A DNA stretch of 64,000 nucleotides from Streptomyces sp. S.PB5. GTDB lineage: Bacteria > Actinomycetota > Actinomycetes > Streptomycetales > Streptomycetaceae. Shown here in pieces: positions 59,117 through 64,000 of this stretch. Position numbers and translations under genes: made by a program. The DNA lies in contig NZ_JAQMWP010000002.1 in NCBI RefSeq assembly GCF_030403745.1, positions 124,001-188,000 of the forward strand, read 5' to 3'. How positions within the stretch are numbered: the first letter of the stretch is position 1; each line of letters begins with the position of its first letter. The notes under the pieces are model-generated. The model saw only the letters and a program-made list of their open reading frames with translations, made no database searches and was not told where the DNA came from.

Positions 59117-60308
59117 CGAGGAACGCAGCGGGCTGACCGCCCTCGCCCGGGGGCTCTCGGCGCCCAAGGGTTTCGTCGACGCCAGCCTCGCCGCCCCCGC
59201 CCCCGGAACGATTCGCCTGCTGGGCGGCATCCCAGCGCCCACAGCCCTGCCGGTCGAGGCGATCGCCAAGGCGTCGGCGCAGCTGTGGCAGGCACCCGAC
59301 GCCGCGCTGGCGAGCCTGCAGTACGGGCCGGCGCGCGGATCCGACGCACTGTGCGACTGGATCGCGAAACGGGAAGGCGTCGACCCCCGCCGGATCGTGG
59401 TGACGAACGGCGGCATGCACGGCCTCGCCCTGGCGGTGCTGACCGTCGTCGAGCGCGATGCCACCGTCGCGGTCGACGACCCGGTGTTCCCGGGTTTCCT
59501 GTGGGCCCTGGAGGTGTCGACGACACGGATCCTGCCGGTGCCGGTCGTGGCCGACGGCTTCGACGTCGAGCACCTCGCCCGGCGGCTCGCCACCGGCGCC
59601 CGCATTGCCGCGGCCTACACCGTGCCCGACTTCCACAACCCCGCCCAGGTCACTCTCTCCGCGCCGAAGCGCCAGGCACTCATCGAACTCGCCGAGCGGT
59701 ACGGCTTCCACGTGATCGTCGACAATCCGTACCGTGAACTGCGCTTCGGCGGCCAGGACCAGGGCATCGCGGCCTTCAACGAGTCGGACCGGGCGATCCA
59801 CGTCAACTCCTTCACCAAGACCCTCGGACCCGGCTGGCGCGTGGGCTGGCTGGTGCTGCCGGACCACCTCGTGGACCCGGTGACCCGGCTGCGCAACCGC
59901 CTCGACGTCCACACCTCCTCGGTGACCCAGGCGATCGTCGAACGGCTGCTCACCGACGACGACCAGTGGTTCGACCGGGTCGTGGCCGGCGCCGCCGCGC
60001 TGTACCGGGAACGCGCCGGCGTGCTGGTCGGCGCCCTGCGGGAACACCTCCCGGGCGCCCTCGACGTCGTGGCCCCCGAAGGCGGGTTGTTCCTCTGGCC
60101 GCGGCTCACCGACGACACCGTGGACGCCGAGGCGCTGTTCCGACGGGCGGCCGCGCACGGTGTCGTCTACCAGCCGGGCGAGTACTTCGCCGCGGGCGCG
60201 GCGGATCCCCGGCGGCACTCCTCGGCCCGGCACCTGCGGCTGTCCTACAGCGACCGCACCCCGGAGGAACTCCGGGAGGCCGTACGCCGGTTGGCCCTGG
60301 CCTTCTGA
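59100..60308 (+). CDS. PLP-dependent class I/II aminotransferase (MocR-like catalytic domain)
   Basis: A 402-residue fold-type I aminotransferase without an N-terminal DNA-binding domain. The cofactor loop NGGMHGLAL lies near 103, VDDPVFPGF near 122, PDFHNPAQVTLS near 178, and the Schiff-base Lys240 in NSFTKTLGPGWRVGW. It ends with an RLSYSDRTPEEL substrate-binding stretch. It resembles 2-aminoadipate/valine-pyruvate-type transaminases, but the amino acid cannot be told. It overlaps the SARP gene by 17 bases, so it is almost certainly co-expressed with that regulator. Confidence 0.88.
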   Translation: MTAGPDEERSGLTALARGLSAPKGFVDASLAAPAPGTIRLLGGIPAPTALPVEAIAKASAQLWQAPDAALASLQYGPARGSDALCDWIAKREGVDPRRIVVTNGGMHGLALAVLTVVERDATVAVDDPVFPGFLWALEVSTTRILPVPVVADGFDVEHLARRLATGARIAAAYTVPDFHNPAQVTLSAPKRQALIELAERYGFHVIVDNPYRELRFGGQDQGIAAFNESDRAIHVNSFTKTLGPGWRVGWLVLPDHLVDPVTRLRNRLDVHTSSVTQAIVERLLTDDDQWFDRVVAGAAALYRERAGVLVGALREHLPGALDVVAPEGGLFLWPRLTDDTVDAEALFRRAAAHGVVYQPGEYFAAGAADPRRHSSARHLRLSYSDRTPEELREAVRRLALAF

Positions 60309-60359
60309 CGACGCAGACGACGCTGACACTCCCCACCGCGGATCTCCTGGAGGCGGCTC

Positions 60360-61700
60360 ATGGCCGAAGTTCGGCTCCCCCTGCGCGCGATCGTCCCGTT
60401 CGCCGCCGGTTCCATCGGCATGGGTATCTGGGTCACCGTGCCGGGCGTCTTCCTGCTGTACTTCCTCACCGACGTGCTGGCCGTGCCGCCGTCCACGGCC
60501 GGTCTCGCGCTGCTGCTGCCGAACGTCGCCGACATCGTGACGCACCCGTGGGTGGGCCGGATCTCCGACGCCGACCTGGCCGGCAGCGGCCACCGCCGGC
60601 GACTGATGCTGGCCGGCTGTGCCGTGGTGCTCACCTTCGTGGCCCTCTTCGCCGTGCCGTCGGACCTGCGCGGGACGGGCGCCGCGGTATGGGTCGCGGT
60701 GGCGCTGGTCGCCGGCAACCTCCTCTACTCGTGCTACCAGGTCTCCTACCTCGCCACACCGGCCGGCCTCGGCATCGGCTACCACGAGCGGACCCGCCTC
60801 ATGGGCTACCGCAGTGTCGTGATCATCGTGAGCGTTCTCCTCGCCGGCGTGACCGCGCCGCTGGTCGCCGGTGACGATCCGGGCGTCGGCGACTACACGA
60901 GGACGGCCCTGCTGCTCGGCGCGGTCATGCTCGTGGCCCTGCTGGTCGGCATCAGCGGCGTCGCCCGCCTCAACCGGGCCGCGCCGGGCACCTCCACAGG
61001 GCCGGGGCACCGGGGCGGGCTGCTGGTGGCGCTGCGCGACCGGCAGTTCCGCGCGCTGACCGCGTCCTATCTGACCGTCGCGATCACGATGAACCTGGTC
61101 CTGGCGGGCATGCCGTACTTCGCCGAGTACGAGCTGGGCCGCTCCGCCCTCACGAGCGTGCTCATCGCCGCGTTCATGGCACCGGCGGTCCTGACCACGC
61201 CCCTGTGGGTGCGGGTGGCCCGGCGGCTCGGAAAACAGCGCAGCCTCCTCGTCGCCCAGGCCGCGTTCGTGGCCGGGGCGTCGGTGCTGGCGCTGGGCGC
61301 GGCGGCCGGTCTGCCCCTGCTGCTCGCGGCGGTGGCGGTGCAGGGCGTCGCGTTCGCCGCGATGCAGCTGATGCCGCTGTCGATGGTGCCCGACGTCGTC
61401 GCCGCCGCCGGGCCTTCCGGTACCGCCAGCGCGGGCAGCTACACCGGTGTGTGGACCGCGGCCGAGGCCACCGGCGGCGCGCTGGGGCCGTACGCGTACT
61501 CGGCCTGTCTGGCGGTGGGCGGGTTCGTGGCCAGTGGCGCGGGCGAGCACGTCACGCAGTCCTCCAGTGCGCTCGCGGCCGTTCGCTATGGCTTCACCCT
61601 GGTCCCGGCCGTGCTCATGGCGATCGCCGTCGTGCTGCAACGCCGGTACACGCTGGACGAACACGCCCACACGGAACTGCGAGTGAAGCAGCCTCTGTAG
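60360..61700 (+). CDS. MFS transporter of the sugar/cation symporter (GPH-like) type
   Basis: A 446-residue, 12-helix carrier. The opening FAAGSIGMGIWVTVPGVFLLYFLTD-like helix and the loop DIVTHPWVGRISDADLAGSGHRRRLML resemble the GPH glycoside/cation symporter subgroup, as does the segment SYLATPAGLGIGYHERTRLMGYR. The substrate may be a sugar or another polar compound. GGAGG lies six bases before the ATG. It follows the aminotransferase by about 50 bases in the SARP-led unit. Confidence 0.85.
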   Translation: MAEVRLPLRAIVPFAAGSIGMGIWVTVPGVFLLYFLTDVLAVPPSTAGLALLLPNVADIVTHPWVGRISDADLAGSGHRRRLMLAGCAVVLTFVALFAVPSDLRGTGAAVWVAVALVAGNLLYSCYQVSYLATPAGLGIGYHERTRLMGYRSVVIIVSVLLAGVTAPLVAGDDPGVGDYTRTALLLGAVMLVALLVGISGVARLNRAAPGTSTGPGHRGGLLVALRDRQFRALTASYLTVAITMNLVLAGMPYFAEYELGRSALTSVLIAAFMAPAVLTTPLWVRVARRLGKQRSLLVAQAAFVAGASVLALGAAAGLPLLLAAVAVQGVAFAAMQLMPLSMVPDVVAAAGPSGTASAGSYTGVWTAAEATGGALGPYAYSACLAVGGFVASGAGEHVTQSSSALAAVRYGFTLVPAVLMAIAVVLQRRYTLDEHAHTELRVKQPL

Positions 61701-61786
61701 GGCGCCCGGATCTCCGTTCACTGCCCGTCAAGTGGCCGGTTCTACGGTCATCGGCGAGAACACCGGACACCGAAGGGCAGACAACG

Positions 61787-62578
61787 ATGACGACAACTCG
61801 CCGGGCGCTGCTGGCCGGATCCGCCGCGGTCGTGGTGGGCGCGGCCCTCGACCCTTCCGTCGCGCAGGCACACACCGGCAGCGGCCGGAAACCCACCGTG
61901 GTCCTCGTGCACGGAGCGTTCGCCGACGCCTCCGGCTGGAACGGGGTCCTCTCCCGGCTCATCCGCGACGGCTATCCGGTCATCGCACCGGCCAACCCGC
62001 TGCGCGGCGTCGCCTCCGACTCCGCCTATCTGGCCGCTGTCCTCGCGACGCTCAGCGGCCCGCTCGTCCTCGTCTCGCACTCCTACGGCGGGATGGTCGT
62101 CACGAACGCCGCGACCGGCAACCCGAACGTGAAGGCGCTGGTCTACGTGGACGCTTTCGTGCCCGATCAGGGGGAGACGCTGTTCGGTCTGCAGACGAAG
62201 TACCCGGGAAGCCGGATCAGCGAGCAGACGCTGGACTTCCGTCCCTACGGGGAGGGCCGCGTCGACGCCTACGTCAAGAAGGAGTACTTCCACGACGTGT
62301 TCGCCGCGGACCTGCCGAAGGCGACCACCGAGCTGATGTGGGCCGGGCAGCGTCCGGTGGACACGCACGCCCTGGAGGTGCCGTCCGGCGCCCCCGCCTG
62401 GAAGACCGTTCCGTCCTGGTACCTCGTGGGCCGTGACGACCAGGTGCTGCCCCCGGCGGCGCAGCGGTTCATGGCGCGCCGGGCCCGCGCACACACCCTC
62501 GAGGTCGACGCCTCGCATGTCGCGATGATCGCGCAGCCCGCGGCGACGGCCGCCCTCATCAAGCGCGCCGCGCGCTGA
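61787..62578 (+). CDS. Tat-exported alpha/beta hydrolase
   Basis: A 263-residue hydrolase with a twin-arginine signal (TTTRRALLAGSAAVVVGAAL...VAQA, cut near residue 29). The catalytic set follows: VLVHGAFADASGW, nucleophile elbow VSHSYGG near 106, Asp in GRDDQVLPP and His in DASHVAM. It is clearly homologous to the cytoplasmic enzyme at 54916-55635, sharing NPLRG, NVKALVYVDAFVP-like and PPA.RFMA.R motifs. Export as a folded protein suggests action on an extracellular ester or lactone (inference). It lies in line with the carriers on both sides. Confidence 0.88.
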   Translation: MTTTRRALLAGSAAVVVGAALDPSVAQAHTGSGRKPTVVLVHGAFADASGWNGVLSRLIRDGYPVIAPANPLRGVASDSAYLAAVLATLSGPLVLVSHSYGGMVVTNAATGNPNVKALVYVDAFVPDQGETLFGLQTKYPGSRISEQTLDFRPYGEGRVDAYVKKEYFHDVFAADLPKATTELMWAGQRPVDTHALEVPSGAPAWKTVPSWYLVGRDDQVLPPAAQRFMARRARAHTLEVDASHVAMIAQPAATAALIKRAAR

Positions 62579-62650
62579 CCAGCGCCCCGGCAGCCGTCCC
62601 GCACCCGTCCGTACCCCCTCCGACCGACCCTCCCGCCAAGGACGCAGACG

Positions 62651-63892
62651 ATGCATCAGCGCGCATACGACCGCCAGTGCGCCGCCGAGGAGAACCGGCA
62701 CACCACGGCGAAGTCGCCCATCAGGAATCCGGGACGGACACTGTTCGCACTGGCGTTGGGGACGTTCGCGATCGGCGCGGGCGAGTTCGGCAGCAACGGC
62801 ATCATCCAGCTGTTCGCGGCCGATCTGGAGGCGTCCCTCCCGGTCGCGACCTACGCGATCACCGCGTACGCCCTCGGGGTGATGATCGGCTCTCCGGCGA
62901 TCACCCTGCTCGCCGCCCGGGTCAACCGGCGCACTCTGCTGCTCGGTCTGATCGGGCTGTTCGTGGTCGGCAACGGGCTCTCCGCCCTGGCGCCGGACAT
63001 CACGTCGTTCGTCGCCTTCCGGTTCGTCACGGGCAGCGTGCAGGGCGCGTTCTTCGGCGCCGGGGCGGTCGTCGCCGCGTACGTGTACGGGCCGGGCAAG
63101 GGCGGCAAGGCGTTCGCCACCGTGATGGGAGGACTCACCCTCGCCACCATCGCCGGGTCGCCGCTCGGCACCTTCATCGGCCAGCACGCCGGCTGGCGCG
63201 CCCTGTACGGGACCGTGGTCGCCGTCGGCCTGCTCGCCGGAGCCGCCCTGCTGGCCTGGCTGCCGCGCACCGACGACCTGCGCGGCAGCTCCCTCACGGG
63301 CGAACTGGGCGCTCTGAGGCGGCGGGGCGTCTGGCTGATGGTCACCGTCGCGGCGCTCGGCATCTCCAGCATCTTCGCCGTCTACACGTTCATCGGCCCG
63401 TTCGTCACCGACGCGGCACTGCGGGACGCCTCGCTCATCCCGGTCGCGCTCGCCGTCTTCGGCCTCGGCATGGCGGTCGGCAACCACGTCGGCGGACGGG
63501 TCGCCGACCGGTACGAGAACCGGGGTCTGATCCTGGGCTACGGCGGCGTCCTGGCGTTCCTGGTGCTGATCGGTGTGGCAGGCGACAGTCTGCTGGTCCT
63601 GCTGCCGTGTCTGTTCGGTGTCGGCGCGACCATGATGTTCGCCATCCCTACCATCCAGGTCCGGCTGACGGCCTTCGCACCCGACGCCCCGACCTTGATG
63701 GGCACGCTCAATCTGGCCGCACTCAACCTCGCGAACTGCCTCGGCGCGATCGGGGGCGCGGTCGCCCTCGACGCCGGCTGGGGGACCTTGTCCACCGTGT
63801 GGGCGGGCTTCGTCCTCACCACCGCGGGCCTGGTCCTGTACGTCATGACCGTCGCCCGGGTGAGGCCGGCATCCGTGCCGGTGAGCGCCTGA
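62651..63892 (+). CDS. DHA1-type MFS exporter
   Basis: A 413-residue, 12-helix drug-efflux-type carrier with the start LGTFAIGAGEFGSNGIIQLFA. It has motif-A-like ARVNRRTLLLG and a PGKGGKAFATVMGGLTLATIAGSPLGTFIGQ stretch typical of AraJ/arabinose-efflux permeases of the DHA1 family. The substrate is unknown. AAGGA ends ten bases before the ATG at 62651. It is the last plus-strand gene of the window and may belong to the SARP-led unit, with which it shares direction and short gaps. Confidence 0.85.
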   Translation: MHQRAYDRQCAAEENRHTTAKSPIRNPGRTLFALALGTFAIGAGEFGSNGIIQLFAADLEASLPVATYAITAYALGVMIGSPAITLLAARVNRRTLLLGLIGLFVVGNGLSALAPDITSFVAFRFVTGSVQGAFFGAGAVVAAYVYGPGKGGKAFATVMGGLTLATIAGSPLGTFIGQHAGWRALYGTVVAVGLLAGAALLAWLPRTDDLRGSSLTGELGALRRRGVWLMVTVAALGISSIFAVYTFIGPFVTDAALRDASLIPVALAVFGLGMAVGNHVGGRVADRYENRGLILGYGGVLAFLVLIGVAGDSLLVLLPCLFGVGATMMFAIPTIQVRLTAFAPDAPTLMGTLNLAALNLANCLGAIGGAVALDAGWGTLSTVWAGFVLTTAGLVLYVMTVARVRPASVPVSA

Positions 63893-63927
63893 AGCACCTG
63901 AACCGCAACTGCCCGACTCGCCGCCCG

Positions 63928-64000
63928 TCAGGCCGGATAGGCGTGCGTCTGCGTCGCCTTCACCGCCGCCCACACCTGCGCGCCGGGATGCAGACCGAGT
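63928..64000 (-). CDS. C-terminal end of a TOBE-domain molybdate-binding protein (partial)
   Basis: The last 23 codons of a minus-strand gene that continues beyond the window. The sequence LGLHPGAQVWAAVKATQTHA followed by YPA and a stop is the typical final strand of a TOBE domain, as in molybdopterin/molybdate-binding proteins and ModE/ModC relatives. The remaining architecture is not visible. Confidence 0.6.
   Translation of the reverse strand, partial: LGLHPGAQVWAAVKATQTHAYPA

Overview
The window reads as a chromosomal segment of a Streptomyces species. Base composition is very GC-rich with strong third-position G/C bias, GTG and TTG starts are common, and the segment carries SepH, CutRS, dut, cpfC/hemH and DUF families typical of Actinobacteria. 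No rRNA, tRNA, CRISPR array or replication origin was found.

Region 1 (1-30750) is conserved core. It holds the end of an ATP-grasp acyl-CoA ligase, DUF5998, a phosphodiesterase, thymidine kinase, a VOC protein, a sulfurtransferase, the division protein SepH, a lactone oxidase and an MFS pump, ferrochelatase, inositol monophosphatase and the CutRS two-component system. The stretch from suhB to the TrmA-like methyltransferase (11259-30750) keeps, from memory, the gene set and order of Mycobacterium tuberculosis Rv2701c-Rv2689c. It is interrupted by an alginate-lyase-like gene, an orphan ABC ATPase and kdpDE. KdpDE, two TrkA proteins and a KimA-like permease form a potassium group.

Region 2 (30751-32697) is a decay zone with an IS5-type transposase fragment fused to a truncated gene. 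It marks the core/accessory boundary.

Region 3 (32698-43363) is a compact, unusual polyketide locus: two NTF2/SnoaL-like proteins (one Tat-exported), a divergent IclR regulator, a stand-alone KS-AT-KR-ACP-TE synthase, a DHA2 exporter and a third NTF2-like protein. The synthase has an N-terminal carrier-like domain without its serine and a non-standard residue beside the KS cysteine. This is the best candidate for an undescribed system.

Region 4 (43396-44206) contains gene remnants and a group II intron relic with a deleted reverse transcriptase core but an intact-looking domain V.

Region 5 (44471-53650) is a hemicellulose island: a GH62 arabinofuranosidase, a GH74 xyloglucanase and a GH10-CBM13-GH62 fusion. 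A SigE-type ECF sigma factor and a membrane partner with an extracytoplasmic beta domain lie beside the xylanase. Two of the enzymes share an unusual upstream architecture.

Region 6 (53651-64000) has small enzymes of the DUF4188 and alpha/beta-hydrolase types, a large SARP/AAA regulator with a TTA codon, a PLP aminotransferase, two MFS carriers, a Tat-exported alpha/beta hydrolase and the end of a TOBE-domain gene.
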